Notes: generated from the sequence alone by a model not told the origin. A DNA stretch of 37,500 bases from Gammaproteobacteria bacterium (GCA_009692365.1 SHZJ01000031.1:1-37500), one strand, 5' to 3'; counted from the stretch's first letter, positions 1 to 10,490 are shown. Made by a program: numbers and translations.

Positions 1-43
1 GCTCTGGCTTTTCGAACATCGCTATCGGTGGAGAAAATTAAGC

Positions 44-1186
44 ATGGGTACAGTCAACCAAATTGTCGACAGACCGATTATTTCGGCCGATTCTCACGTC
101 ATGGAGCCGCCCGGCACCTACATCGACCGGATCGCACACAAATATCGAGCCACTGCGCCACGGGTAGAGTCCGATCCCGCGCGGGGCGACACCTACGTCA
201 TCCACGGCATGAAAGAGACCATTCCAATGGGCCTCGTGGCGGCCGCCGGTAAATCTGCGCAGGAGCTTGGGCAAGCGGCGCGCATGGCGAAGTTCGAAGA
301 CTTGCATCGCGGTGGCTGGGACCCCCAGGCCCGCATTGGCGACCAAGATCTGGACGGCGTGGCGGCTGAAATTATCTACCCCAGCGTCGGCATGGTGTTA
401 TGTAACCATCCCGATCCGGATTACAAAAAGGCCTGCTTCGACGCTTATAACCTTTGGATTACCGAGTACTGCGATCCGCATCGCGAGCGCCTGCTCGGCG
501 TCGGGCAGACCGCCATGCGAACCCCGACAGAGGGCATCAAGGACTTACAAGAAATCAAACGCCTCGGCTTGCGCGGCGTGATGATGCCGGGCTTTCCGGT
601 GCTCGAAGATTATGAACACGAAATCTACGATGAGTTCTGGGCGGCGGCCAGCGAACTCGGGTTACCGCTCAGCTTTCATATTTTGACCGCCAAAGACGGC
701 GTGCCGGGCTCCAACGGCGCGCAGCGCTCACGTGGCCCAAAACTCAACGGCTTCATGACCATCATCCGCGGTTGTCAGGACATCATGGGCACCATGATTT
801 TTGGTGGCGTTTTCGAGCGCCATCCAAAATTGAAAATCGTGTGTGTGGAGGCCGATGCCGGCTGGGTGCCGCACTACATGTACCGGATGGACCACGCCTA
901 CGACCGGCACCGTTATTGGCTGACGGCCGGCCAGCTATCGAAAATGCCGAGCGAGTACTTCCGCGAAAACATCTACGTGACTTTCCAAGACGACTGGGTC
1001 GCGTTCAAGACCATGGATTTGTGCAATCCGCGCCGCCTGATGTGGGCCAACGATTTCCCGCACAGCGACTCTACTTGGCCGAACTCACAGGCGCTGCTCG
1101 CCACCCACACGGCGGACTTGTCCACCCAAAGCAAGCAGTGGCTGCTGCACGACAACGTGGCGGAGCTCTACAACCTCACGCACTAA
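44..1186 (+). CDS. Amidohydrolase family protein (amidohydrolase_2 / metal-dependent TIM-barrel hydrolase)
   Basis: The 380-residue product belongs to the amidohydrolase-2 group of TIM-barrel metal hydrolases and decarboxylases. Near the N-terminus (residues 14-20) it has SADSHVM, the D-x-H metal-binding signature. A later SFH (about residue 217) and NDFPHSDS (about 337-344) fit the remaining His and the catalytic Asp. Members act on many small substrates, including aromatic acid decarboxylation and lactone or ester hydrolysis, so the substrate cannot be read from sequence. The ATG is preceded by GGAGAA at a suitable distance, which supports this start. The gene stands alone: the next gene is convergent and no catabolic partner is visible, although the upstream neighbour lies outside the window. 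Family assignment is firm; function is unknown. Confidence 0.85.
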   Translation: MGTVNQIVDRPIISADSHVMEPPGTYIDRIAHKYRATAPRVESDPARGDTYVIHGMKETIPMGLVAAAGKSAQELGQAARMAKFEDLHRGGWDPQARIGDQDLDGVAAEIIYPSVGMVLCNHPDPDYKKACFDAYNLWITEYCDPHRERLLGVGQTAMRTPTEGIKDLQEIKRLGLRGVMMPGFPVLEDYEHEIYDEFWAAASELGLPLSFHILTAKDGVPGSNGAQRSRGPKLNGFMTIIRGCQDIMGTMIFGGVFERHPKLKIVCVEADAGWVPHYMYRMDHAYDRHRYWLTAGQLSKMPSEYFRENIYVTFQDDWVAFKTMDLCNPRRLMWANDFPHSDSTWPNSQALLATHTADLSTQSKQWLLHDNVAELYNLTH

Positions 1187-1395
1187 GTGGGTGGTGCAGG
1201 GGGGGCCCCAACAGCTACGACCCACAAAAAGGCGCGGGAGGGCGCGCCCGCAACGCCACCCCACCGGTCTGCGGGGCAGCGGCAAGCCAGTCCGATGGCG
1301 GCCGCCCTTGCCGCGCAGGCAGGTGGCCGGCAAGCTGGCGCCGCCTGACTACCGCCACTCGTGGCAACGACCGGTATGCTCGATCCCGACCCGGC

Positions 1396-1422
1396 AAAAC
1401 AGCGCCCTTCGACGGGGGGCTG
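1396..1422 (-). terminator. Putative intrinsic terminator of the glyQS-gmhB-plsC-hemB operon
   Basis: Read on the minus strand just downstream of hemB, a CAGC-CCC arm pairs with GGG-GCTG around a loop of about 8 bases, with one C/C mismatch, and is followed directly by TTTT. It is short and imperfect, so the call is tentative. The rest of the gap between the convergent amidohydrolase and hemB (1187-1429) shows only GC-rich sequence with no gene. Confidence 0.4.
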
Positions 1423-1429
1423 GGTCGCC

Positions 1430-2458
<1,029 letters not shown>

Positions 2459-3160
2459 TTAATTGAGCGCCGCGTGCGTTGGCAGTTCGGTGCAGCGGGC
2501 CTCGATCCAGCGCTCTACTTCCGCGTTGAGGTCCGCCGCCTTGCGGCCGGTCGTGGCAATGGGTGGGCCGACCACCACATCGATCGTGCCCGCTTCTTTG
2601 CGCAAGGAGTTGCGCGACCAGAACACGCCGGCATTGTGCGCCACGGGCACGATTGGGCACCCCGCCTGCACTGCGAGGCCCGCGCCCCCCGAGGAATAGC
2701 GGCCCTGTTGGCCGGGCGGTATGCGTGTGCCTTCGGGGAAAATCAGCACACACCAGCCATCGCTGATCCTTTGCTTGCCTTCGCTGAGCATATGCCGCAC
2801 CGCCTTGGCGCCGGCTTTGCGGTCGATCGCGATAGGGTTGAGGCTGGCCATGCCCCAGCCGAAAAACGGCAGCCACAGGATCTCTCGCTTCAACACCTGC
2901 GATTGCCGCGGAAAAATTAACTGCAGGGCGATGGTTTCCCACGCCGATTGGTGTTTACACAGGATGACGCAAGGCGTGCTGGGCACGTGCTCCCAACCGC
3001 TCACTCGCCAGCCCAGCCCGCAGACCACGCGCAGCCAGAACAGGGTAAAGACCGACCACCGGGTGATCACAAAATATCGCCAGGGGCGCGGCAGCGGGAG
3101 GATTAAAATCCCCACGAGACCAAAAAACATCGTGACCGGCAGCACGCCCAAATAAAACAC
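2459..3160 (-). CDS. plsC: Lysophospholipid acyltransferase, PlsC/LPLAT family (1-acyl-glycerol-3-phosphate acyltransferase-like)
   Basis: This membrane-bound acyltransferase is expected to transfer an acyl chain to a lysophospholipid or 1-acylglycerol-3-phosphate at the inner membrane. It has an N-terminal hydrophobic segment, the catalytic motif as KHQSAWE (HX4E rather than the more usual HX4D), a second block with NPIAIDR, and FPEGTR. Homologous genes sit beside gmhB and glyQS in Pseudomonas (named lptA there). The coordinates use the GTG at 3160, the first conventional start. The N-terminus is uncertain: a strong AGGAGA sits only a few bases before an in-frame ATC at 3181, and translation from there gives ITTLRSLVFYLG, the kind of N-terminus expected of the family. 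The true start may therefore be AUC 3181, or CTG 3172. It lies directly after gmhB. Confidence 0.9.
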   Translation of the reverse strand: MFYLGVLPVTMFFGLVGILILPLPRPWRYFVITRWSVFTLFWLRVVCGLGWRVSGWEHVPSTPCVILCKHQSAWETIALQLIFPRQSQVLKREILWLPFFGWGMASLNPIAIDRKAGAKAVRHMLSEGKQRISDGWCVLIFPEGTRIPPGQQGRYSSGGAGLAVQAGCPIVPVAHNAGVFWSRNSLRKEAGTIDVVVGPPIATTGRKAADLNAEVERWIEARCTELPTHAALN

Positions 3161-3193
3161 TAGCGAACGCAGGGTAGTGATGCCTGCTCTCCT

Positions 3194-3724
3194 TTACTTC
3201 AGACGCTTGACCACGGCCGCGAGGTCGGGGTAGACGTTCAGCCGCTCGTGCGCCGGCAATTTGTTTAAGGTATCCAAGCCGTGTCCTGTTTCAACTAACA
3301 CGGCGTGCGCGCCGACCGCCCGCGCGGCCTCCAAATCGCTTAAGCGGTCGCCGACGAAGATCGCATCGTGCAGCGGCGCGCCCGTGCGTTGGGCGATCGC
3401 CTCCAGCATCCCGGGTTGTGGCTTGCGGCAATGGCAGTTGTCCTCGGGCGCATGCGGGCAATAAAGAATGGCCTCGATGCGACCGCCCAAACGCTGTACT
3501 TCACTGACCAAGCGGCTGTGGATGCGCTGGAGTTGGCCGATGTCGATGAGACCACGGGCCACCCCCGACTGATTCGACACGACAAACACCCGCAGACCCA
3601 TCTGGCTGGCCATCGCCAGCGCCTCCAGGCTGCCGGGCAGGGGATGCCATTCCTCCGGCGTTTTAATGTAGTCCGGAGACTCTTGGTTGATCACGCCGTC
3701 GCGGTCGACGATGAGTAGGCGCAT
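3194..3724 (-). CDS. gmhB: D-glycero-beta-D-manno-heptose-1,7-bisphosphate 7-phosphatase
   Basis: This cytoplasmic HAD-family phosphatase removes the 7-phosphate from heptose bisphosphate during synthesis of ADP-heptose for the LPS inner core. The 176-residue length is typical. HAD motif I is VDRDGVIN (Asp7 nucleophile, Asp9), motif II is VVSNQSG, and motif IV is FVGDRLSDLEAA. The zinc-binding loop CPHAPEDNCHCRKP, with its Cys-x-His and Cys-x-Cys ligands, separates GmhB from histidinol-phosphatases. It lies eight bases after glyS and about twelve bases before the probable start of plsC, so it is co-transcribed. Presence of GmhB implies a heptose-containing LPS, but no other heptose gene is in the window. 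Confidence 0.95.
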   Translation of the reverse strand: MRLLIVDRDGVINQESPDYIKTPEEWHPLPGSLEALAMASQMGLRVFVVSNQSGVARGLIDIGQLQRIHSRLVSEVQRLGGRIEAILYCPHAPEDNCHCRKPQPGMLEAIAQRTGAPLHDAIFVGDRLSDLEAARAVGAHAVLVETGHGLDTLNKLPAHERLNVYPDLAAVVKRLK

Positions 3725-3732
3725 CGGCGGGC

Positions 3733-5808
3733 TCAGGCGGCGATGAGGTGGCTGATATCAGCCACGCGCAAAAACAAAGCCTGCAGCGAACTCAGTAGCT
3801 GCAATCGATTGCGCCGTAGCGCCTCGTCTTCCGCCATGACCAGCACTTCGTCGAAAAAGGCGTCGACCGGCGCATGGAGCTCGGCCAGCTGCGCCAGATA
3901 CCCCGCGTAGTCACCGTCGCGCCACAGTTCGGCCGCCCGCTGGGAGGCCTGTTCCAACGCGCGCGCCAGCACTACCTCCGCGGGTTCGACCCACAGCGCC
4001 GGGTCCGGGTTTCCGGGGGTGAAGTCGGGTGCTTTACGCAGGATATTGCCGATGCGCTTATTGGCGGCGGCCAGCGACAGCGCGGCGGGTAGCTGCAAGA
4101 ACGCCTCCACTGCCAGAATGCGGCGACGCAGTTCGCGCGGGCGCGTGGGTCGCGTGGACAGCACAGATTCCACGACGTCTGCGCGGCTGCCGCGCTCATG
4201 AAAATAGCCCCGCGCGCGCTCGAGCATGAAATCGAAGACCACCATTGCCGTGCCGGCGACAATGCGTTCGGCGTGGCCGCTCGCCGCGGCGTCCAGGGCG
4301 GCCAGCAGGTCGATGGGGGAATCGCTCTCCATGCAAATACGCAGGCAACCCAGCGCTGCGCGACGCAGCGCGTAGGGATCTTTGTCGCCGGTGGGCGCGC
4401 CACCCACGCCAAAAATGCCCGTCAAGGTGTCGAGTTTGTCGGCAATGGCAAGGCATTGTCCGCTCGCCGAGGCGGGGATGGCGTCACCTGCGTAGCGTGG
4501 CTGATAGAACTCTCGCAGCGCGAGTGCGACCGCCGCCGGCTCGCCGTCGTGGGCTGCGTAGTAGGCGCCCATCGTGCCCTGCAGTTCGGGAAATTCGCCC
4601 ACCATCTCGCACAGGAGGTCGCAGCGCGATAGGAGGGCGGCGCGCGCCGGGTGGTCCACCGCCACCTCGAACAGCGGCGCTAAGTGGCGCGTCAACAACG
4701 CAACGCGCTCGCTTTTTTCCAACAGCGAGCCAAGGCGGCGCTCAAAAACCATGGCGGCCAGCCGCGGTAGCCGGGCCGCCAGCGGGGTGGCACGGTCTTT
4801 GTTCCAGAAAAACGCCGCATCGCTTAAACGCGGTCGAATGACGCGCTCGTTGCCCTGGCGGATGAGTTCGGGTTGTGGGCTATCGAGGTTGGCTATGGTC
4901 ACAAATTGGTTGCGCAGTTGCCCGTTTGAATCTTCGACCGGAAAGTATTTTTGATGGCCCTGCATGCTGGCGATCAGCGCCTCGCGCGGCACCGCGAGAA
5001 AATGGGCGTCAAAACTGCCGGTGATGGCGCAAGGCCATTCCACCAGCGCGGTGACTTCATCGAGCAGTTGGGGGTCGACGATGGGACAGCCGCCCACCGC
5101 CACGCCGGCTTGGGCCACCAGCGCGCGCACGCGCTCGCGGCGTATGGCAAAGTCTGCGATTACTCGGCCCTCGGTGGTCAGCAGGCGTTCGTAATCGCCC
5201 GGCTGCGCCAAGGCGATGGATTGCACACCGAGGTGACGATGACCGCGCGACACGGCGCCGCTGCGCACGCCAAAAATTTCCGCCGGGATCACCTGCGTGC
5301 CGTGCAGCAGCACCAGCCAATGCACCGGGCGCACGAACTGGTAATCGGCGCTGCCCCAGCGCATGCGCTTGGGAATGGGCAGCGCGGCGAGCGCCTCTTC
5401 CAGCATGCCGGGCAGCAGCGCCGCGAGGGTCAGACCCGGCGCGAGGCTGCGGAATATCAGCCATTCGCCTTTGTCGGTGGCCTGCCGCTCCAGCGCCGTC
5501 ATCGCCACCCCGCAGGAGCGCGCGAAGCCCAGCGCCGCGCCGGTCGGTGCGCCCACGGCGTCGAAGGCCGCCGCGACCGCTGGGCCGCGCCGTTCAATTT
5601 GCTGGTCTGGCTGGTGCAACGGTACTTGTTCGATGTGCAGCGCAAGACGGCGCGGCGTGGCGAACGCCCGGCACGGCCCGTAGTGCAGGCCGGCCTGCGT
5701 GAAGCGGCGCAGGACCTCTGTTTGCAAGTGGCTCGACAGCGCTAACAGCGCCTTGGGCGGTAGTTCTTCCGTGCCCAGTTCGATGAGTAAATCTGCCGCC
5801 TGCGTCAT
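3733..5808 (-). CDS. glyS: Glycine--tRNA ligase, beta subunit
   Basis: GlyS is the large subunit of the bacterial alpha2beta2-type glycyl-tRNA synthetase and supplies tRNA recognition. At 691 residues it matches the family length. The N-terminus ([15 protein letters not shown]) and the internal [10 protein letters not shown] and [10 protein letters not shown]...DKDPYALRR blocks are diagnostic. The C-terminal helical region is the DALR anticodon-binding-like domain. The ATG overlaps the glyQ stop codon in an ATGA (5805-5808), indicating translational coupling with the alpha subunit. Nothing is truncated. Confidence 0.98.
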   Translation of the reverse strand: MTQAADLLIELGTEELPPKALLALSSHLQTEVLRRFTQAGLHYGPCRAFATPRRLALHIEQVPLHQPDQQIERRGPAVAAAFDAVGAPTGAALGFARSCGVAMTALERQATDKGEWLIFRSLAPGLTLAALLPGMLEEALAALPIPKRMRWGSADYQFVRPVHWLVLLHGTQVIPAEIFGVRSGAVSRGHRHLGVQSIALAQPGDYERLLTTEGRVIADFAIRRERVRALVAQAGVAVGGCPIVDPQLLDEVTALVEWPCAITGSFDAHFLAVPREALIASMQGHQKYFPVEDSNGQLRNQFVTIANLDSPQPELIRQGNERVIRPRLSDAAFFWNKDRATPLAARLPRLAAMVFERRLGSLLEKSERVALLTRHLAPLFEVAVDHPARAALLSRCDLLCEMVGEFPELQGTMGAYYAAHDGEPAAVALALREFYQPRYAGDAIPASASGQCLAIADKLDTLTGIFGVGGAPTGDKDPYALRRAALGCLRICMESDSPIDLLAALDAAASGHAERIVAGTAMVVFDFMLERARGYFHERGSRADVVESVLSTRPTRPRELRRRILAVEAFLQLPAALSLAAANKRIGNILRKAPDFTPGNPDPALWVEPAEVVLARALEQASQRAAELWRDGDYAGYLAQLAELHAPVDAFFDEVLVMAEDEALRRNRLQLLSSLQALFLRVADISHLIAA

Positions 5809-6734
5809 GCCAGATTACTCGCCGCCGCGGCCCGCGCCACCAACGGGAAACCGAGCGCTTCGCGTGCTGCGTAGTAGGTTTGCGCGATGCTGCGGGCCAG
5901 CGTGCGCACCCGTAGGATGTAGCGCTGGCGCTCCGTGACGGAGATCGCCCGCCGAGCATCCAACAAATTAAACGTGTGGGATGCCTTGACCATCATTTCA
6001 TAGGCCGGCAGGGGCAGCTTGGCCTCGATCAATCGCGCGGCCTCTGCCTCGCACTGATTAAACCAAGCGAACAAAATTTCGGTGTTCGCCTGCTCAAAAT
6101 TGTAGGTGGACATCTCTACCTCGTTTTGGTGGTAAATATCGCCGTAAGTCACCACCTGCCCCGCGTGACTCGCCCACACCAAATCAAAGACCGAATCCAC
6201 CCCCTGCAAATACATGGCGATGCGTTCAAGGCCATAGGTAATTTCGCCCGCGACGGGTCTGCAATCCAGCCCACCCACCTGCTGAAAATAGGTGAACTGG
6301 GTAATTTCCATGCCGTTTAACCAAACCTCCCAACCCAAGCCCCAGGCCCCCAGCGTCGGCGATTCCCAGTTGTCTTCAACAAAGCGGATATCGTGCACGC
6401 GAGTGTCCACGCCCAAGGTGGCCAGTGAGGCCAGATACAGGTCTTGTAAATCGCTGGGCGAGGGTTTGAGGATTACCTGAAACTGGTAGTAGTGCTGGAG
6501 GCGGTTAGGGTTCTCCCCGTAGCGACCGTCCGTGGGACGCCGCGAGGGTTGCACATAGGCTGCCCGCCAGGGTTCCGGGCCGATGGCCCGTAAAAATGTC
6601 GCGGGATGAAAGGTCCCTGCGCCCATCTCCATATCGTAGGGCTGGGCGATCACGCAGCCGCGTTCGCTCCAGAAGGTTTGCAGCCGGAAGATGAGTTCTT
6701 GGAAGGTGCTCGGGGGCGCTTGAAGGTCAATCAT
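5805..6734 (-). CDS. glyQ: Glycine--tRNA ligase, alpha subunit
   Basis: GlyQ carries the catalytic core that activates glycine with ATP. From the ATG at 6734 the product is 309 residues and starts [16 protein letters not shown]; the open frame continues upstream but without family similarity, so this start is chosen. Class II features include [19 protein letters not shown] and the block [25 protein letters not shown] (longer than a single motif, beginning about residue 62). It heads the operon glyQ-glyS-gmhB-plsC-hemB and has a plausible sigma70 promoter about 50-75 bases upstream (6782-6810). Confidence 0.98.
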   Translation of the reverse strand: MIDLQAPPSTFQELIFRLQTFWSERGCVIAQPYDMEMGAGTFHPATFLRAIGPEPWRAAYVQPSRRPTDGRYGENPNRLQHYYQFQVILKPSPSDLQDLYLASLATLGVDTRVHDIRFVEDNWESPTLGAWGLGWEVWLNGMEITQFTYFQQVGGLDCRPVAGEITYGLERIAMYLQGVDSVFDLVWASHAGQVVTYGDIYHQNEVEMSTYNFEQANTEILFAWFNQCEAEAARLIEAKLPLPAYEMMVKASHTFNLLDARRAISVTERQRYILRVRTLARSIAQTYYAAREALGFPLVARAAAASNLA

Positions 6735-6781
6735 TCGCGTGCTGCTGCCAGTTCGCCGGACGGCTTTACGGGGGGCGTTGA

Positions 6782-6810
6782 AGTATAGCCGCTGCCCTGC
6801 GCACTGCCTA
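6782..6810 (-). promoter_or_regulatory. Putative sigma70 promoter for the glyQ operon
   Basis: On the minus strand, TAGGCA (6810-6805) and TATACT (6787-6782) are separated by 17 bases, matching the -35 and -10 consensus at 4/6 and 5/6. Transcription would start near 6775, giving a leader of about 40 bases before the glyQ ATG. No T-box or riboswitch-like structure is visible in this short leader. Confidence 0.5.
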
Positions 6811-6853
6811 TGAAATGGCGGGTGACTCAAGGCAAGTGGGTGGTGGTCGATAG

Positions 6854-6878
6854 CTCTCTCACACGAAAGAGTGGGAGA
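6854..6878 (+). other. Hairpin with GAAA tetraloop overlapping the ribosome-binding region
   Basis: CTCTCACAC (6856-6864) pairs with GAGTGGGAG (6869-6877) around a GAAA loop, with one A/A mismatch and one T-G wobble; T55-A78 extends the stem. The right arm contains the purine-rich GGGAG in front of the ATG at 6889, so the RNA could hide its own Shine-Dalgarno sequence. This is read directly from sequence; the regulatory role is inference. Confidence 0.35.
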
Positions 6879-6888
6879 TAGGCCCGTG

Positions 6889-7452
6889 ATGATAGACCTG
6901 CAGCTTGCCGAAGCCGCCGGCTGGCGAGCCCTGATGACGCTCGCTCAGCAGAACGCCCAGATTTTTCTATCCGACGCCATCGAGCAGTACGCAGTGTCGC
7001 TGCTGTATCGCAGTCTCGGCACGGCGGCCAGCGGCAGGGGTCCGCAAGTCACTCGTTTCACCAAGAATTTGCTTGCCGCGCGGCACCACCCAGTGGCAAA
7101 TTTACCCGCGGTGGGCGATCACTGCCTGCTGTTCGCCGGTTTGCTGACCGAGCAGGCGATGCTTCAGGGGATCCCGGTCGCCTACTTCGCGCAGGTTGGT
7201 CAGCAGGCTTATCACGACCATGCTGCCCGCACGCCCGGCGAGGATGGCTTGCTGTATCGCGAACTGGCCCAGCACTTCGTCGGGTTGCTCGATGTGTTCC
7301 TGACCATGCGCGAACTCACCGCTGCTGCCCCCAGCCTCGATGGTCTCAACGCCTACCAACTATGGTGCGAGACCGGGAGCCACCATGGGTGGCAGGTGTT
7401 GCGGGCGCTAACCCCGGCGCTACCCGCGCTCGCAACCCACGCCAGACATTAG
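6889..7452 (+). CDS. Conserved hypothetical protein, gammaproteobacterial type
   Basis: The 187-residue product resembles, from memory, uncharacterised soluble proteins of gammaproteobacteria that carry a core like [14 protein letters not shown] followed by [12 protein letters not shown] and a helical [15 protein letters not shown] know no function. It appears all-helical, has no signal peptide or membrane segment, and has no recognisable catalytic motif. The ATG at 6889 is preferred; in-frame GTG codons at 6871 and 6886 would add a few residues overlapping the hairpin and purine-rich stretch. It diverges from glyQ and ends only nine bases from the convergent DUF4340 gene, so it is transcribed alone. 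Confidence 0.75.
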   Translation: MIDLQLAEAAGWRALMTLAQQNAQIFLSDAIEQYAVSLLYRSLGTAASGRGPQVTRFTKNLLAARHHPVANLPAVGDHCLLFAGLLTEQAMLQGIPVAYFAQVGQQAYHDHAARTPGEDGLLYRELAQHFVGLLDVFLTMRELTAAAPSLDGLNAYQLWCETGSHHGWQVLRALTPALPALATHARH

Positions 7453-7461
7453 GGCCCGCGG

Positions 7462-8601
7462 CTATTCCGGCATCGAGGTCGTGGGCTCCAGGCCTTTAGG
7501 CTTGAGCAAATCTTCGAGTGTTTTATCCAAAGCCTGCTTTTTGTACGCCGGCAACTGGTAGACCCAGGGCTGGGTTCGCGCGGTGAGTAACGCGACCTCA
7601 GCGGCGACATCGGGCGCCGTGACCGCCGTGGTTGGGGGCGGCGGCACACTGCCCGGGGGGAGCGTGGTGTCGTTCGCGGGGGGCGGGCTAACCGGGGTTG
7701 GCGCGCTTACTGGGGCTAGGTAGGCGAAGGAAAACGCAACCAGACTCTGGCCGTTCACCTCGTAGCGCTGCAGGGTTGCGACCAAGCCATCGAAGGTTTC
7801 AATTTCCGCACTGTTTTGTGGGCTCAGCCCTGCCACCTTGCTGGCCGCGGCGACATCGTCGAAACGCAGATCCAACAACAGCCCACCCACGCTGGACACT
7901 ACCGCCACCGAACGCGGCTCGCTCCCCTTGGGTATTTTCTGCAGCGTGAACAATTGCACTTGCGGGTTCGCTTTAGCGACTACCACCGGTGGTTTGCCGG
8001 GCCGCAGCAGGCTGACTTTTTTCACCCGTTCGACCGGGATATCGACCACGCTGGTGTCCAACCAATCGTTGCGTTCGGCTTTCAAGACCAATTCGCCTTC
8101 CACCAGCCAGGTCGTGGGTTCGCCTTGCCGGCGCACATAATGCCCCGGGGCGTCCGCGCCCTGCGTTTTACGGGCTTTACCGATTAGCAAGTCTGCCAGC
8201 GGCGCGGCACCCTTGGCACTCACCACGACTTCGCGCGACGCCGCCTTAGGCGCGTCGATAGGCTCAACCCCGAGGGTGGCATACAGGGCCGGGGTGGCGG
8301 TTTTAGCTTCTCGAATCTTCAGGCTGGCCAATTGCAGCAGCAGTTCTTTTACCGCCCCCGTGCTCACCGCAAAGTTGTCGCGCGCCGGCACAACCCAGCC
8401 AGCCTCTAGGCGTTGTAGCGTCAGGCGTTCCTGACCTTCGCTGAGGTCAATTTTTTCGACCTCGTTGACTTGCGCCAACAGCCCGGGATAGAGCAGGGCG
8501 CTCGCGATTTCCTGCGCGGGCGCCCGTTTTTCAGCCACGTAGTAGGCGGCGTAGGCCAACCCCAACGTCAGGGCTATCAGCAGCAGCGTGCGGCGCTTCA
8601 T
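7462..8601 (-). CDS. DUF4340 domain-containing membrane-anchored protein
   Basis: The 379-residue product starts MKRRTLLLIALTLGLAYAAY, a single N-terminal membrane anchor or uncleaved signal, followed by a DUF4340-type extracytoplasmic region with VEKIDLSEGQERLTLQR, a WVVPA strand and a later WLDTSVVDIPVERVKKV segment. Near the C-terminus lies a Pro/Thr-rich linker (about residues 300-340), then a short tail. DUF4340 proteins commonly follow GldG-like genes; their role is unknown. The ATG overlaps the upstream stop as ATGA (8598-8601), so it is translationally coupled as the last gene of the exporter operon. The longer upstream open frame lies inside gldG and is not used. Confidence 0.85.
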   Translation of the reverse strand: MKRRTLLLIALTLGLAYAAYYVAEKRAPAQEIASALLYPGLLAQVNEVEKIDLSEGQERLTLQRLEAGWVVPARDNFAVSTGAVKELLLQLASLKIREAKTATPALYATLGVEPIDAPKAASREVVVSAKGAAPLADLLIGKARKTQGADAPGHYVRRQGEPTTWLVEGELVLKAERNDWLDTSVVDIPVERVKKVSLLRPGKPPVVVAKANPQVQLFTLQKIPKGSEPRSVAVVSSVGGLLLDLRFDDVAAASKVAGLSPQNSAEIETFDGLVATLQRYEVNGQSLVAFSFAYLAPVSAPTPVSPPPANDTTLPPGSVPPPPTTAVTAPDVAAEVALLTARTQPWVYQLPAYKKQALDKTLEDLLKPKGLEPTTSMPE

Positions 8602-10490
8602 GGCCGTGTGCCGGTGGCTGCCCGCCGCTGGCGGAAGAAGCTGGCGACCACCGCGAAGATGGCCAGTAACAGCGCAATAAGCCCGATATTGATTGCCTTC
8701 AGCCAAGTGCCCAACTGCTCGATATTACGGCCCAAGTCGTGTTGCACGGCGCGTAATTCCTTGCGCGTCTTGATTTGCTCGCTGCGAAATCGCTCAATTT
8801 CCGCGCGCTGCTCGGCGGATAACAAGGCGTCACCACCCGCCTCTGGGCGCAGCCTGAGTTCTTTCAATTTGGCGTCGGCTTCCTTGAGCTTGGTCTGCAG
8901 CGCTTTCTCGCGGTCGCGGAAACGGGTTTCGGCGTCCCGCTTGAGCCGGTTTACCACCTCAAACGGCCGCGCGTATTCGCCCCGGCTGCGCAGGCTGATG
9001 AGGTCGTCATTGCCACCCAGACTATCGATGGCGTTGATGAGGAAATCGCCGTTATTGGCGAACGGATTTGGCACTTGCGTGCCCAGCACGCGTTCCATCC
9101 TGACCCAGAATCGATCGGCGAGCACATCGGTGTCGGCGACCACGATGACTTGGATGCCATTAAGCGCGCTTTTCAACGGTGCGACGCTCACCGGGGTGGT
9201 TTTCTGTTTCTCATCGGCCGGCGGGCCGTCGGGAAACGCGCTGTCCGCCGGGCCCGTTATGCGCGCTGCCACAATGAGATTGCCGCGGTCCGGCTTGAAG
9301 CCTTCGCGCAGCGCATTAGGGTCGCGCACCGTCACCACCGCTTCGCGCGTCAGCAGGCCGCTATTGGGCCCCGAGGACAGCAGGGGCGTGAGCTGGGTTT
9401 TCGCGCCTTTAAGCGCTTCGATAAAACCCGCCGTGCCCACATTGACGCCTTGCAGGTGGTTAGTGATGAAATCCTCCTGATTGAGGCGATCGCCGTGCAG
9501 TTGCAACCACGGCAGGTAGTCGACCTCATGCGGGCCGCGCGCGCTGTTGAAATTCACCCGGACGGCGGAATCGGGATCACCTATTACCTGTTCGGCGTCG
9601 ACTTTGATGCCCCATGCGGCAAACAACGGCTCGAGATTCGAATCGGTTTTCGGCACGGCCATCGGGTTTTGCTGGTCACGCTCCGGGTGGTCTTCTTCTG
9701 CCAGTGGGTCGACAAAGATCAGCGCCTTGCCGCCCCGGAGCACGAATTGGTCGATGGCAAATAGGGTTTTGACGGGGAGCGCTTTAGGGTGCACGACCAG
9801 CAGGGTGTCGATTTTGGACTCGATGCTGGTGACGTCGCGCGTCAGCGGTGTCAGCTCAAAAAACTCCTTGAGCATATTGATGCTCGCCCAGGGGGCGGCG
9901 GTCGGACCGCGCTCGTCGCGCTGGCCGCCTTGGATGGGGAGATCAGAAATGACCCCAATCACGCGTTTCTGGGTGTGGATAAGGGTAAAGATTAATTTCG
10001 TAATTTCGTACTCGAGGGCGTCGGCGCGGTCGGGATTGAGAAAAGGAATAGGCGCTTCGTCGTCGGTGCTGTTAGACCCCACCAAGCCTAAATAGCCCAC
10101 CTCGCCGGCGGCGTTGATGGGCAGTTGTTCGATGCCAAAACCTACCGCCTGATCCTCGGCTTCCGAGAACGGCTCCGGCTCGATCACCTCTAAAATGATC
10201 TTGCCCTTGGCGGCGGCGACGTACTCTTGCAGGAGATCCCGCACCCGCCGGCCATAGCTCTGAAACTCAGGCGTCGCCGCGAACTGGCGCGCGGAGTAGT
10301 AGAAACGCAGGGTGATGGGCTCCTCGATCTGCGCCAGAATTTGGCGGCTGCCGGGTGCCAGCGTGTAGAGGCGGTTTTGCGTTAAATCCAGTCGCTGTGA
10401 CGTCAGGACGCCGTTGGCGATGATGTTGACGCTGAGGAAGAGGGCCAGCGCTATCAGGAGGCTGGCGAGGCCGCGGGTTCTGGTATTCAT
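8598..10490 (-). CDS. GldG-like ABC transporter auxiliary protein
   Basis: The 630-residue protein belongs to the GldG / ABC-transporter auxiliary family. It has an N-terminal membrane helix (about residues 7-30), a large extracytoplasmic domain beginning with LTQNRLYTLAPGSRQILAQI, and motifs such as RGGKALIFVDP. A charged coiled coil follows (about 500-595, rich in Lys, Glu and Arg), then a C-terminal membrane helix (NIGLIALLLAIFAVVASFF). In Bacteroidetes GldG acts with GldA and GldF in gliding and secretion, but homologues occur in many non-gliding proteobacteria with unknown cargo. The ATG at 10490 lies 19 bases after the permease stop. The extended upstream frame overlaps the permease and lacks similarity. 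Confidence 0.88.
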   Translation of the reverse strand: MNTRTRGLASLLIALALFLSVNIIANGVLTSQRLDLTQNRLYTLAPGSRQILAQIEEPITLRFYYSARQFAATPEFQSYGRRVRDLLQEYVAAAKGKIILEVIEPEPFSEAEDQAVGFGIEQLPINAAGEVGYLGLVGSNSTDDEAPIPFLNPDRADALEYEITKLIFTLIHTQKRVIGVISDLPIQGGQRDERGPTAAPWASINMLKEFFELTPLTRDVTSIESKIDTLLVVHPKALPVKTLFAIDQFVLRGGKALIFVDPLAEEDHPERDQQNPMAVPKTDSNLEPLFAAWGIKVDAEQVIGDPDSAVRVNFNSARGPHEVDYLPWLQLHGDRLNQEDFITNHLQGVNVGTAGFIEALKGAKTQLTPLLSSGPNSGLLTREAVVTVRDPNALREGFKPDRGNLIVAARITGPADSAFPDGPPADEKQKTTPVSVAPLKSALNGIQVIVVADTDVLADRFWVRMERVLGTQVPNPFANNGDFLINAIDSLGGNDDLISLRSRGEYARPFEVVNRLKRDAETRFRDREKALQTKLKEADAKLKELRLRPEAGGDALLSAEQRAEIERFRSEQIKTRKELRAVQHDLGRNIEQLGTWLKAINIGLIALLLAIFAVVASFFRQRRAATGTRP

